Positions 36,154 through 44,778 of a DNA stretch of 64,000 bases are shown in pieces. Source of the DNA: Arthrobacter sp. FB24 (lineage in GTDB: Bacteria; Actinomycetota; Actinomycetes; Actinomycetales; Micrococcaceae); contig NC_008541.1 in the NCBI RefSeq assembly GCF_000196235.1, positions 3,472,001 through 3,536,000 of the forward strand. The letters run 5' to 3'. Under the pieces are notes generated by a model that did no database searches, was not told where the DNA came from, and saw only the letters and a list, made by a program, of their open reading frames with translations. Both the position numbers and the translations under genes were made by a program. Every line of letters begins with the position of its first letter. The stretch's first letter is position 1.

Positions 36154-37073
36154 CTAGGGAAATATTTCGTCATGAATCGCCGGAAAGCCTTGAAGAAGCC
36201 CTTGGGCTGTGCATGGTTCGGGGTGGCTTCGGGGGCTGGTGCCGGGGTCTTTGCAGGCGCAGCGGCAGGCGCGTCGGCAGGCGCACTGGCAGGCGCAGCG
36301 GCAGGCGCGTCGGCAGGCGCAGCCGCGCTTTCGGCTGCGGCTTCGCCTGCCGCGCTCTCGGCTGCGGCTTCGCGGCCTCGGGCCACGGCGGCGTCGTAGC
36401 GGTCAAGCGCGATCTCCGCCATTAGCCGGGACGGCAGCAGCGGTTCCGTGACGACGTCCGCTCCTGCCTTGGCAAGCTGGTCGTGGAAGAACCCGTGGGC
36501 CAGGAGATAGGAGGCGATGATGACCCTCCCCTGCCCTTCCCCGCCGGGGTATTCGGCACGGAGGGAGGCGACGGCGTCGGGCACTGACGGCTTGGCGGCC
36601 GCACCGTAGGCGGGAACGATCCGGTTGCCCCGCAGCGCCCGGAGGTGTTCGGCGAGCTCTTCGACGCTGACCGCGGCCTTGGGATTGGTGGATCCGGCGG
36701 CCGCCAGCACCACGGCGTCGTGCTCGGTGGCGCCGGCCTCGCGCAGCCGCTGGTCGAGGATCTCCGCCAGCCGCGGGTCCGGGCCCAGCGGTTCGGAGGC
36801 AGTAGAACCTTCCCTGCTGCGCGCCGCCTTCGCGATGTCCACCTTGGTGTGGAAGCCAACACTGAGCAGCAGCGGGACGATGACGGCCTGCTCCCCTTCC
36901 GGCAGTCCGGCCATAACGTCCACCAGGTCCGGGTCCTGGACATCCACGTAGGCTTCCCGGACGTCAAGGCCGGGGCGCAGGGCGCTAATCTCGGCGCGCA
37001 GGCCGTTGACCTCGGCCCCGCCCAGCGGGCTGGACGTTCCGTGGGCACAGGCGATCATGATGGGGCTATTCAT
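36150..37073 (-). CDS. Sirohydrochlorin chelatase CbiX/SirB-like with Ala-Pro C-terminal extension
   Basis: 307 residues from ATG 37073 (the frame is open upstream without family similarity). Residues ~1-235 are a two-lobed CbiX: IACAHGTSSPLGGAEV, VIVPLLLSVGFHTKVDI in the first lobe and VVLAAAGSTNPKA, SYLLAHGFFHDQL in the second. It inserts Fe2+ into sirohydrochlorin to finish siroheme for Sir. The C-terminal ~70 residues are unusual: an Ala/Pro repeat tract followed by a basic amphipathic end (KGFFKAFRRFMTKYFPR). First gene of the sulfate operon. Confidence 0.88.
   Translation of the reverse strand: MNSPIMIACAHGTSSPLGGAEVNGLRAEISALRPGLDVREAYVDVQDPDLVDVMAGLPEGEQAVIVPLLLSVGFHTKVDIAKAARSREGSTASEPLGPDPRLAEILDQRLREAGATEHDAVVLAAAGSTNPKAAVSVEELAEHLRALRGNRIVPAYGAAAKPSVPDAVASLRAEYPGGEGQGRVIIASYLLAHGFFHDQLAKAGADVVTEPLLPSRLMAEIALDRYDAAVARGREAAAESAAGEAAAESAAAPADAPAAAPASAPADAPAAAPAKTPAPAPEATPNHAQPKGFFKAFRRFMTKYFPR
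36253..36324 (-). repeat. 12-nt in-frame tandem repeat encoding an Ala-Pro linker
   Basis: Six tandem 12-nt units, GCAGGCGC plus four variable bases, encode an A-x-A-P four-residue repeat in the C-terminal linker of the CbiX-like protein. Units 1 and 4, and 2 and 5, are identical, pointing to a 36-nt duplication. Confidence 0.85.
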
Positions 37074-37134
37074 AGGGGCTAGCGTAACGTTGGAGCAGCC
37101 CCATCCGCCCCTTCCACCTTGACCGGGACGCCCA

Positions 37135-37806
37135 TTGACCATCTCATTCGACGCCGTTCAGGTCTGGCTGGATCTGGCCGGCATCTTCTTCTTCGCGGTC
37201 TCCGGATCCCTGCTGGCGGCGCGGAAGCAGTTCGACATCCTCGGGTCCCTTCTCCTGGCCTCCCTGGTGTCCCTGGGCGGCGGCGTCATCCGCGACATCA
37301 TCCTCAACAGCGGCCCTCCCGCGGCGTTCACCAACCCGGCCTACCTGGCTCCCCCGCTGCTGGCCACCGTACTGGTGTACTTCCTGTTTTCCAGCGTCCA
37401 GCGCTACACGTCGCTGCTCATCCTGTTCGACGCCGGCGGCCTGGCGCTGTTCTGCATCACCGGCACGCTCAAGGCCCTGGCTGCCGGGATGAACCCGGTG
37501 GCGGCGGTGCTGCTGGGGGTCACGACGGCGGTGGGCGGCGGCCTCCTGCGCGACATCACTGCCAATGAGGTGCCCCAGCTCTTCGACCCCAAGGACCTCT
37601 ATGCCCTCCCCGCGTTCACCGGGGCAGCCCTCACCACCATCCTGTGGGTTTCGGGTTCCTTCAACGCGCTCACGGCCGGCGCCGTTGCCGCCGTCGTATT
37701 CGCCTTCCGGGTGACGGCCTGGCGCCGTTCCTGGTACGTTCCCCTGGCCGTCCGGGGGTGGCACCGGCTGGGCCTGGACACGGCGGATGGCGGGGCCAAG
37801 GATTAG
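37135..37806 (+). CDS. TRIC/UPF0126 family membrane protein
   Basis: 223 residues with seven hydrophobic segments and the duplicated UPF0126 pattern: FAVSGSLLAARKQFDILGSLLLA, GGGVIRDIIL, then FCITGTLKALAAGMNPVAAVLLGVTTAVGGGLLRDI. This family includes bacterial TRIC-like cation channels and glycine-transporter-annotated proteins. TTG 37135 is the only sensible start. It is divergent from cbiX with a 61-bp spacer. Confidence 0.85.
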   Translation: MTISFDAVQVWLDLAGIFFFAVSGSLLAARKQFDILGSLLLASLVSLGGGVIRDIILNSGPPAAFTNPAYLAPPLLATVLVYFLFSSVQRYTSLLILFDAGGLALFCITGTLKALAAGMNPVAAVLLGVTTAVGGGLLRDITANEVPQLFDPKDLYALPAFTGAALTTILWVSGSFNALTAGAVAAVVFAFRVTAWRRSWYVPLAVRGWHRLGLDTADGGAKD

Positions 37807-37820
37807 CTAGGATAAGAACC

Positions 37821-38246
37821 ATGACTGACATGTTCCTCGAGAAGTTCCGCGCGCTTGTTCCGAAGTATCTCGAAGACGAATGGCAGGAAGAGGACGGGCT
37901 GTCCCCCGAGGAACTCGACGAAGCCCTTTCCGAACACCAGTTCCAGATCCCGTTGGTGCTCCGGGAGTTCTACCAGGCACTGGGTGGCTGCGAGGACCTC
38001 ATGGAGGCGTACCACTACTTCTGGGACCCCGAGGAACTCGAAGTTGATGACGAAGGCTTCCTCATGTTCCTTGAGGACGAGGAAGAACAGTTCACCTGGG
38101 GTTTCCGCGTGGGCGATCTTGGCGTCCCGGATCCCATTGTGTACCGCCGCAACAACGCCCGCGGCCAGTGGAAGAGCGAAGAAGGCACGTTCTCCGAGTT
38201 CGTGTTCGACATGTTCGAGTGGGCGTTCAACGACGAAGAGGACTAG
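37821..38246 (+). CDS. SMI1/KNR4 (SUKH) family protein
   Basis: 141 residues from ATG 37821, 14 nt after the TRIC gene. The protein is strongly acidic. LSEHQFQIPLVLREFYQALGG, followed by FLMFLEDEEEQFTWGFRVGD and DPIVYRRNN, is the SUKH pattern, seen in immunity proteins of polymorphic toxins and in regulators. No toxin gene is adjacent, so an immunity role is not supported here. A family I repeat follows its stop by 36 nt. Confidence 0.75.
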   Translation: MTDMFLEKFRALVPKYLEDEWQEEDGLSPEELDEALSEHQFQIPLVLREFYQALGGCEDLMEAYHYFWDPEELEVDDEGFLMFLEDEEEQFTWGFRVGDLGVPDPIVYRRNNARGQWKSEEGTFSEFVFDMFEWAFNDEED

Positions 38247-38282
38247 GGTCCTCATGGGCCTCGGCGGCTCCCCGGCCTAAAC

Positions 38283-38357
38283 GGGGCACTTCGACACGGA
38301 CACGCCGCGGGCTGAGCCCGGTTCCGCGGTTCCTTCGCCCAATGTGCCCCACGACGG
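38283..38357 (+). repeat. Dispersed palindromic repeat family I, copy 2
   Basis: 75 nt starting GGGGCACTTCGACACGGACA and ending GTGCCCCACGACGG, with an internal CCGCGG...CCGCGG stem peculiar to this copy. It lies 23 nt beyond the stop of the AbiEi/DUF559 gene and 36 nt beyond the SMI1/KNR4 stop. Same orientation as copy 3. Confidence 0.85.
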
Positions 38358-38380
38358 CGGTCAAAGTACGACGGCGGCAG

Positions 38381-39220
38381 TCACCTCGAGCCGAAAGCTC
38401 CCCGCCGGCGTAGCTCCAGTACCGCCACCACCTCGGCGACCATCCGCTCGGGGTGATTGACGACGTCGTCATAGCCGAACCTGAGCCCCAGGCGTCCGCC
38501 GATGACGGTGGCATTGTTGCGCTTCCGATCCTTCTTGGCCTGGCGCGGCTCCAGATGCGAACCGCCGTCGGTTTCCACCACCAGGCAGTCCTCAACGAGG
38601 AAGTCCACCTCGCCGACGCCCGGCAGCTCCACATGCCTGCGGACATGCAGCCCCGCCCTCCGGAAGTGGTAGTTGGCCAGGACCTCAAGGATGGAGTCCG
38701 CCCTAGGGATCACACTGTCCAGGACGGCCCGGGCGCGGGCATTGCGGTTTCCGGGAAGCTTACGGCGCAGGAATTCCACGGTGATGTCTCCTCTTTGGGC
38801 TGCGCACTGGACCATGACCAGCGATTCCACCTCAGGCAGGCAGCGCAGCGCGTGAATCAGTACGTCGGCCAGGCCGGCGACAGGCAGCCATGGGTGCCGC
38901 GGATGGACACATCTGCCGTGCGCAAGCGTTCCTGGCGGCGTCCTTTTGTGCGAGGGGGAAAGGTGCACGGTCCCCGCATCAAGCACGGTCCATAGCGCGT
39001 AAGTGGGCGCGGCCGAGAGACACGTCAGCAGGGCGTTGTGGTTTAGCGCCATCCCAACTGCCCCGGCCTCCGCGGGCAGGCTGTAGATGCCCCGTCGGAT
39101 CCGCACAATGCGCCCCTCTGCCAGTGCTTTGTCCCGGGCAGTGTGCGTAAATCCCGCCGCGCGGAGCGCCGACGCCTTTGTTACGCCGGACCGGGCACGG
39201 AGGAAGGTCTCGATGTCCAT
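38381..39220 (-). CDS. AbiEi-like/DUF559 protein with Vsr-type nuclease fold (1)
   Basis: 279 residues. The N-terminus (FLRARSGVTKASALRAAGFT...IVRIRRGIYSLP) is the winged-helix seen in AbiEi-type antitoxins. The C-terminus (~residues 200-265) is DUF559: VDFLVEDCLVVETDGGSH, then KKDRKRNNATVIGGRLGLRF and DDVVNHPE. The Asp, Glu and Asp/His positions resemble the Vsr/PD-(D/E)XK nuclease core, so nicking or DNA binding is possible but unproven. It is bracketed by two family I repeats, 23 nt after the stop and 72 nt before the start. There is no AbiEii-like toxin gene beside it. Confidence 0.78.
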   Translation of the reverse strand: MDIETFLRARSGVTKASALRAAGFTHTARDKALAEGRIVRIRRGIYSLPAEAGAVGMALNHNALLTCLSAAPTYALWTVLDAGTVHLSPSHKRTPPGTLAHGRCVHPRHPWLPVAGLADVLIHALRCLPEVESLVMVQCAAQRGDITVEFLRRKLPGNRNARARAVLDSVIPRADSILEVLANYHFRRAGLHVRRHVELPGVGEVDFLVEDCLVVETDGGSHLEPRQAKKDRKRNNATVIGGRLGLRFGYDDVVNHPERMVAEVVAVLELRRRGAFGSR

Positions 39221-39292
39221 GTTCCCAAGCTGCCCCTTGGCCGGCGGGGTGGGCAGACCCGGGCTGCGTCATGTGGACAACCCGTCCGCCCC

Positions 39293-39368
39293 GGGGCACT
39301 TCGACACGGACACGCCGACTCCCCAGCCCTGGAAGGCCCTTCCCAGGGCTCAATGTGCCCCACGACGG
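39293..39368 (+). repeat. Dispersed palindromic repeat family I, copy 3
   Basis: 76 nt with the same 25-nt head and GTGCCCCACGACGG tail as copies 1 and 2. The internal stem is different again: AGCCCTGG/CCCAGGGCT. It lies 72 nt upstream of the AbiEi/DUF559 gene. Confidence 0.85.
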
Positions 39369-39617
39369 ACGAGCTCCGACATCAAAGACCGGCCAAGGAA
39401 CTGTGACATGCCGATTAACACACCGGCTCGCGTTTATGACAAAGCTGTCATAGACTGTTTCTCGGATCCACTAAATGCCTCCGGTGGATCTGATGCGAAC
39501 GGAGAAACGGCCCCGGTTCGATGCAGCGTATGACTCGTATTGCTGCAAAGAACCGGGGCCGTTCCGTTTAAGCAGGACTTTAGATCCTTACTGCGGCCGC
39601 CCGAGGGCAGCCAAAAA
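39369..39617. other. Gene-free stretch with several hairpins, including a terminator-like stem
   Basis: About 250 bp with no credible gene. It holds TATGACA-AAGC-TGTCATA (39435-39452), GATCCAC/GTGGATC, and a perfect 13-bp stem ACGGCCCCGGTTC/GAACCGGGGCCGT (39507-39519 with 39550-39562) enclosing GCAGC/GCTGC. The last stem is 55 nt after the prenyl synthase stop and probably terminates it. A small RNA cannot be excluded. Confidence 0.5.
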
Positions 39618-40721
39618 CTAGCTCGCGCGGTCCACCACGGCCAGCGCAAAGCTGGTGAGCGAGGACTTGACCACGCCTTCGGGCAGCGGCGCCAGTGCTG
39701 CGATGGCTTCATCGGCCCAGGCACGGGCCACGACCCACGACTCCGCGGTGACCCGGTGGTCGCGCAGGCCCGCCACGGCGGCGGCAAGTGCCTCGTCCGA
39801 GGAGAGGTCGCCGTCGATCAGTTTGAGGAGTTCGACGGCGGACTGGTCACCATCGGCTGCTGCATTGCGGAGGAGCAGCACCGGCAGGGTGGGCACGCCT
39901 TCACGCAAATCCGTTCCAGGGGACTTGCCGGACTTGACCTTGATGCCGGTGACGTCGATGACGTCGTCGGCCAGCTGGAAGGCTACGCCGATCTTCTCGC
40001 CGTACTCCACCAGGAGCGGCTCGTAGGCTTCATCGGCGCCGGCGAAGATGGCACCGAGCTGGCCGGAAGCGGCCACCAGGGAGCCGGTCTTGTCCGCGAT
40101 GACGGACAGGTAGTGCTCCACGGGGTCCTCGTCGGGGCGGGGGCCCACGGTCTCATGCAGCTGGCCCAGGCAGAGCCGCTCGAACGTGCGGGCCTGGATC
40201 CCCAGCGCGCGGGAGCCGAGCTCGGACACCAGGATGGATGCGCGGGCGAAAATCAGGTCCCCGGTGAGCACGGCCACCGAGTTGCCCCAGACCTCGTGCG
40301 CGGTGGGGGCGCCGCGGCGGAACGGGGCCGAGTCCATGACGTCGTCGTGGTACAGCGTGGCGAGGTGGGTCAGCTCAACCACCACTGCAGCCTGCACCAC
40401 GGCCGGACGCGAGGCGTCCCCGAGGTGGGCGCAGAGCAGGGCCAGCAGCGGGCGGATCCGCTTTCCGCCGGCTTCCACCAGGTGACGCGACGTTGCATCG
40501 GCCAGCGGATCGGAGTTGGCGATGGCCTCGCGGAGCTTCTTTTCCACCCGGGCAAGATTGGTGGTGATGGCGGGGCCCAGCTCGGGGTCGTCCGCGATGG
40601 CCGCGAAACCTGCCGGCAGCTGGAGTCCCGTGGCGATGGCGGTGGTGTTGGGCTCGGGCTCCCTGGCGTCCGGCAGGCCGTGTCCGGCGTGGGTCCAGCT
40701 GTGCTTGGCAGAGTTCGTCAC
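39618..40721 (-). CDS. Polyprenyl diphosphate synthase (menaquinone side chain)
   Basis: 367 residues. Both aspartate-rich motifs of trans-prenyltransferases are present: LYHDDVMDSAPFRRG (first) and FQLADDVIDVTG (second), with GGKRIRPLL near the N-terminus. The residues before DDVMD do not mark a short product, and the adjacent menJ, menG and menF genes indicate the menaquinone isoprenoid tail as the destination. Start ATG 40721. It lies 9 nt from menJ on the same strand. Confidence 0.9.
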   Translation of the reverse strand: MTNSAKHSWTHAGHGLPDAREPEPNTTAIATGLQLPAGFAAIADDPELGPAITTNLARVEKKLREAIANSDPLADATSRHLVEAGGKRIRPLLALLCAHLGDASRPAVVQAAVVVELTHLATLYHDDVMDSAPFRRGAPTAHEVWGNSVAVLTGDLIFARASILVSELGSRALGIQARTFERLCLGQLHETVGPRPDEDPVEHYLSVIADKTGSLVAASGQLGAIFAGADEAYEPLLVEYGEKIGVAFQLADDVIDVTGIKVKSGKSPGTDLREGVPTLPVLLLRNAAADGDQSAVELLKLIDGDLSSDEALAAAVAGLRDHRVTAESWVVARAWADEAIAALAPLPEGVVKSSLTSFALAVVDRAS

Positions 40722-40730
40722 GGGTTAACC

Positions 40731-42065
40731 CTAACTTTTTGTTGCGGAAACCGCGGATGTGTAGCTGGACGGGGACAGGGAGGTGTTGGAGGTGGCAGGC
40801 ACCAGGGCCTCCAGAAGCCTGATCACCCTGTCCTCGAATCCCTTGGCTGATTCATCCGTGACGTTGGCCATCAGCCGGACTACGAACTTCATGAGTGCGG
40901 GCAACGGCATGCCGGTGCGGAGCGCGAGCTTCATCACGGACGGCTTGCCGATCACCGAGGCGAACGCGCGGCCCAGGGTGAAGTGGCTCCCCCACTGGCC
41001 GCGTACATAGTCCGCGTACCCCTTGAAGTGGAGGTCGGCGTCGTCGTGCGTCCACTTGGCGTAGCGGCTCTGCCAGGTGTTGGCGTCGATGATGTATTCG
41101 GCCGCAAAGCGGGCGGATTCCATGGCGTAGGAGATGCCCTCGCCGTTGAACGGGGACACCATGCCGCCGGCGTCGCCCAGGAGCAGCAGGCCCGGGTAGT
41201 AATGCGGGGTGCGGTTGAAGCCCATGGGCAGCGCGGCGCCGCGGATCTCGCCCACCTGGTTTTCCGGCGTGAAGCCCCATTCGGCGGGCATGCCGGCGGT
41301 CCATTCGCGGAGGACCTGCTTGTAGTCGAGCCTGCCGAATTCCTTGGAGGAGTTCAGGATGCCCAGGCCAACGTTGGAGGTGCCGTCACCCACGCCGAAG
41401 ACCCAGCCGTAGCCGGGGAGCAGTCCGCCGTCGCGGCCGGGAAGTTCCAGCCAGCCCTCCATCCAGTCGTCGTCGTGGCGGGGGCTCCGGAAGTAGGTGC
41501 GAACGGCGACGCCGAGCGGGCGGTCGTCGCGCTTCTGGATACCGACTGACACGGCAGTCCGGGACGAATTTCCGTCTGCTGCGAGGACGACGTCGGCATG
41601 GAAGTCGCGCGTCTCCCCCGTCTTGCGTCCGGACTCGTCCAGCAGGGCGGCGCGGGCACCGATGACACGGCCGTCCGGCGCGCGGAGGGCTTCGGTGACG
41701 CTGTGGCCTTCGAGAATGGTGGCACCGGCGGCCTCGGCGTGCCGGGCCAGCTCCTCGTCGAAGCCGAGGCGCGTGCGGATCAGGCCGTAAGTGGGGAAAT
41801 CGGAGACTTCCGGCCAGGGCAGCTCGATGGTGCGGCCGCCGGCGATCAGCCGAAGGCCCTTGTTGCGCCGCCAGCCACCCTCTTCGGAATGCGGCAGGCC
41901 AAGCTTTTGGATCTCGCGGACGGCACGCGGAGTGAGGCCGTCGCCGCAGACCTTTTCGCGCGGGAACCTGGTTTTTTCCAGCACCGTAACGGGGATGCCG
42001 GCCTTGGCGAGGTAGTAGGCGGCAGTGGACCCTGCAGGGCCGGCGCCGACGATCAGTACGTTCAC
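40731..42065 (-). CDS. menJ: Geranylgeranyl reductase family flavoprotein, MenJ-like
   Basis: 444 residues from GTG 42065; the upstream open frame overlaps menG. The FAD motif is VLIVGAGPAGSTAAYYLAKAG, followed by KVCGDGLTPRAV (family PxxYxWxFP region equivalent: GYGWVFGVGDG) and LLLLGDAGGMVSPFNGEGISYA. In actinobacteria such enzymes saturate one isoprene unit of menaquinone, giving MK-n(H2). Its position between the prenyl synthase and menG supports that role. Confidence 0.88.
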   Translation of the reverse strand: MNVLIVGAGPAGSTAAYYLAKAGIPVTVLEKTRFPREKVCGDGLTPRAVREIQKLGLPHSEEGGWRRNKGLRLIAGGRTIELPWPEVSDFPTYGLIRTRLGFDEELARHAEAAGATILEGHSVTEALRAPDGRVIGARAALLDESGRKTGETRDFHADVVLAADGNSSRTAVSVGIQKRDDRPLGVAVRTYFRSPRHDDDWMEGWLELPGRDGGLLPGYGWVFGVGDGTSNVGLGILNSSKEFGRLDYKQVLREWTAGMPAEWGFTPENQVGEIRGAALPMGFNRTPHYYPGLLLLGDAGGMVSPFNGEGISYAMESARFAAEYIIDANTWQSRYAKWTHDDADLHFKGYADYVRGQWGSHFTLGRAFASVIGKPSVMKLALRTGMPLPALMKFVVRLMANVTDESAKGFEDRVIRLLEALVPATSNTSLSPSSYTSAVSATKS

Positions 42066-42076
42066 GGCAGTTTCGG

Positions 42077-42853
42077 CTAGCCCGCGGGCCGGGTGATGTT
42101 GCGGCGGAGCTTGGCCACGGGGCCGGTGTGGTTGGCGATGGCCGCGGCGCTGCCGGACAGGGGCTTGTGCGCGCGGTGGACGGCCACGATGCCGCCGCTG
42201 AGGTTGCGGTAGGTGACCTTTTCCCAGCCGGATTCCTGCAGCCAGCCGGCCAGGTGGTCCTGGTCCGGCCACGCGCGGATGGACTCGGCGAGGTAGACGT
42301 AGGCGTCCGGGTTGGAGGAGACCTTCACGGCAATGGCCGGCAAGGCGCGCATGAGGTATTCGGTGTACATGGTGCGCCACAGCGGCACCACGGGCTGGGA
42401 GAACTCGGCGATGACGAGTTTTCCGCCGGGCTTAGTGACGCGCAGCATTTCGGCCAGGGCCTTCTTGGGCTCGTTGACGTTGCGGAGCCCGAAGGAGATG
42501 GTGGTGGCATCGAAGCTGTTGTCCGCGAACGGCAGGCGCGTGGCGTCACCAGCGATGAAGTTGATATCCGGGCGGCGGCGCTTGCCCACCTTGAGCATCC
42601 CCAGGGAGAAATCGCAGGCGATGACGTCGATCCCCGCATCCGCGTAGGGCTCGCTGGATGTACCCGTTCCGGCAGCGAGGTCCAGCACGCGCTGGCCCGC
42701 CTTCACGTCCATCGCTTCGACGACCACCCGGCGCCAGCGGCGCGTCTGTCCCATGGACAGGACATCATTCACGACGTCGTATTTGGGGGCGACGTCGTCA
42801 AACATCGTGGCTACTTCGTCCGGACGCTTATCCAAGGATGCTCGGTTCACCAT
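42077..42853 (-). CDS. menG: Demethylmenaquinone methyltransferase MenG/UbiE
   Basis: 258 residues. SAM-binding motif [12 protein letters not shown], then the UbiE signatures [24 protein letters not shown] and [29 protein letters not shown]. It carries out the final C-methylation of demethylmenaquinone. It is upstream of menJ and the prenyl synthase on one strand and divergent from menF, with a 127-bp shared promoter region. Confidence 0.94.
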   Translation of the reverse strand: MVNRASLDKRPDEVATMFDDVAPKYDVVNDVLSMGQTRRWRRVVVEAMDVKAGQRVLDLAAGTGTSSEPYADAGIDVIACDFSLGMLKVGKRRRPDINFIAGDATRLPFADNSFDATTISFGLRNVNEPKKALAEMLRVTKPGGKLVIAEFSQPVVPLWRTMYTEYLMRALPAIAVKVSSNPDAYVYLAESIRAWPDQDHLAGWLQESGWEKVTYRNLSGGIVAVHRAHKPLSGSAAAIANHTGPVAKLRRNITRPAG

Positions 42854-42980
42854 GTCATTGTCTCAAATGTTGGGCGGACCCACGAACCACGGCGATTCTT
42901 TGGGCTGTGGGCTGAAAGCTGCACTGCGGCGTTTGCCCCAACAAGGTGCCGGCCGCTCTCGGGAGTACTGTTATCTCATC

Positions 42981-44369
42981 ATGACGAGTACGTTCCGCAC
43001 CTTGACAGTCCCTCTGGATGGAAGATCATTCTCCGGGGGGCTGCCGTCATTTCTGGTCCGGGACGATGTTCTCTGCTGGACCCGCCGCGAGGCCGGGCTG
43101 GTGGGCTTCGGCGAGATCGCCCGCTTCACCGCCACAGGGCCCGACCGCTTCCTGGAGGCCGACATCTGGTGGCGGCACCTGGTCCTCGAGGCGGACGTCA
43201 CCGACTCCGTGGAGTGCCCCGGCACCGGTCCAGTGGCCTTCGGCTCCTTCGCCTTCTCCAAGGTCTCCACCCACCGCTCACGGCTGATTGTTCCGGAAAT
43301 CGTTGTGGGGGTCAGGGACGGCCGCGCCTGGCTCACCCAGTTAACGTTCGACGACGGCGAACTCACCGAGGCGGGCGCCCTCGCCGCCCTGCAGCGCTGG
43401 CTCGAGACCGACCCGCTGGACGTGGACCCTGTATACGACACCGAACCCCGGGACACCGCCGTCGTGCTTTCACCGGGTGCGCGCCCCGGCGGCGGCATGA
43501 CCGCAGATCCCGGCGCCGACGTCGTACCTAAACTTGAAACCGGATCGCTCAGCGAGCACGACTGGATGGCAGCGGTAGCCGCAGGCGTCGAGGAAATCCG
43601 GACCGGCAAGCTGGAGAAGCTGGTGCTGGCCCGGGACATCGTGGCCACGATTCCGGAGGGCGTGAACGCGGCGGAAATCCTGCGCCAGCTGGCCGTCCGC
43701 TACCGCGAATGCTGGACCTACGGCGTGGACGGCCTGGTGGGGTCGACCCCGGAAATGCTGATCCAGGTCGAGGGGCGGACCGCCCAGGCCCGCGTCCTGG
43801 CCGGAACCCTTGACCGGCGCGATGCCGAAGGGATGGACGGGCCGCCGCTGGAGTTCGCCGAGCGCGTGCTGGCCGGGTCCGAGAAGCAGCGGCACGAGCA
43901 CGAGATCGCGATCCAGTCGCTCACCACCCAGCTGGCGCCGTTTTCCGAGGCCATGAACGCGCACAGCGAACCGTTCATCCTGGAGCTGCCAAACGTGTGG
44001 CACCTGGCGTCGGACGTGAAGGCCGAACTGACCGAGGTGGAGGGGCACGTGCCCACGTGCCTTGCGTTGATCAACGCGCTCCATCCCACGGCCGCCGTGT
44101 GCGGAACGCCCACCACCGTGGCCGGTGCGCTCATCCGCAAGCTGGAGCACATGGACCGCGGTCCCTACGCGGGACCGGTGGGCTGGCTGGATGCGGCGGG
44201 GAACGGCGAATGGGGCATCGCGCTGCGCGGCGCCGTCGTCGAGGCGCCGGACACGGTGCGGCTCTACGCCGGCTGCGGCATCGTGGAGGGCTCGCACCCT
44301 GAAGCTGAGCTCGCCGAGACCTGGGCGAAGTTCCGTCCGATGCTCGAGTCGCTGGGCATCAAGAGCTAG
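42981..44369 (+). CDS. menF: Isochorismate synthase MenF
   Basis: 462 residues of the chorismate-binding family. The C-terminal catalytic part contains [59 protein letters not shown] and [16 protein letters not shown]. It converts chorismate to isochorismate for menaquinone. ATG 42981 gives a natural N-terminus, but no Shine-Dalgarno precedes it and TACTGTTATCT lies about 10 nt upstream, so a leaderless or near-leaderless message is possible. A catechol siderophore pathway could also draw on isochorismate. Confidence 0.92.
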   Translation: MTSTFRTLTVPLDGRSFSGGLPSFLVRDDVLCWTRREAGLVGFGEIARFTATGPDRFLEADIWWRHLVLEADVTDSVECPGTGPVAFGSFAFSKVSTHRSRLIVPEIVVGVRDGRAWLTQLTFDDGELTEAGALAALQRWLETDPLDVDPVYDTEPRDTAVVLSPGARPGGGMTADPGADVVPKLETGSLSEHDWMAAVAAGVEEIRTGKLEKLVLARDIVATIPEGVNAAEILRQLAVRYRECWTYGVDGLVGSTPEMLIQVEGRTAQARVLAGTLDRRDAEGMDGPPLEFAERVLAGSEKQRHEHEIAIQSLTTQLAPFSEAMNAHSEPFILELPNVWHLASDVKAELTEVEGHVPTCLALINALHPTAAVCGTPTTVAGALIRKLEHMDRGPYAGPVGWLDAAGNGEWGIALRGAVVEAPDTVRLYAGCGIVEGSHPEAELAETWAKFRPMLESLGIKS

Positions 44370-44700
44370 AGCCGCGGCCCACCGGCGTGGCCGGCGTGCC
44401 CGTTCGTGGCCGGCGGCGTGCCCGTCCGGGCCGGCGGCGTGCCCGGGCCGAGCGGGCCTGTCCGGGCCGAGGTGGCCACCTGGGCCGAGAGTCCCGAGCG
44501 GACCGCCTGGGCCGAGCGGGCAGCCTGGGCCGAGAGTCCGGAGCGGGCCGCCTGGGCCGAGAGTGCCGAGCGGGCCACCTGGGCCGAGAGTCCGGAGCGG
44601 GCCGCCTGGACCGAGAGTCCGGGATTTCAGACAATCCTCCGGCGCGGGGTCTTGCGCTAGCCTCGATATTAGTTATCCAATAGTGAAACTAAGTTTTCTG
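44370..44700. other. Gene-free spacer containing a 27-nt minisatellite
   Basis: There is no credible gene between menF and the amino-acid binding protein. The GC-rich first part carries imperfect GTGGCCGGCGGCGTGCCCG repeats (44395-44445), the 27-nt array follows at 44475-44622, and then sequence turns AT-rich before the next promoter. Frames through the array are open on both strands, but only because the period is a multiple of three. Confidence 0.7.
44475..44622 (+). repeat. 27-nt minisatellite downstream of menF
   Basis: Units of the form GCCGCCTGGGCCGAGAGTCC plus GGAGCGG: unit starts at 44475, 44502 (18 nt only, 9 bases missing), 44520, 44547, 44574 and a partial one at 44601. Copies differ by one to three bases. 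Copy-number variation between strains is likely. Confidence 0.9.
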
Positions 44701-44778
44701 TGATGCACATCTCTTATTCGGCGATACACTATAAGCCGTTTTAGTCACGCATACCCCTGCAACAAAAGGTAAGAAACT

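Noticed and set aside
37821..38246. Immunity protein of a polymorphic toxin (SUKH)
   Set aside because: The family fits, but there is no toxin or secretion gene nearby.
44406..44660. Small protein of nine-residue repeats from the 27-nt minisatellite
   Set aside because: It is open on both strands because of the period, has no ribosome-binding site, and lies in an obvious intergenic repeat.
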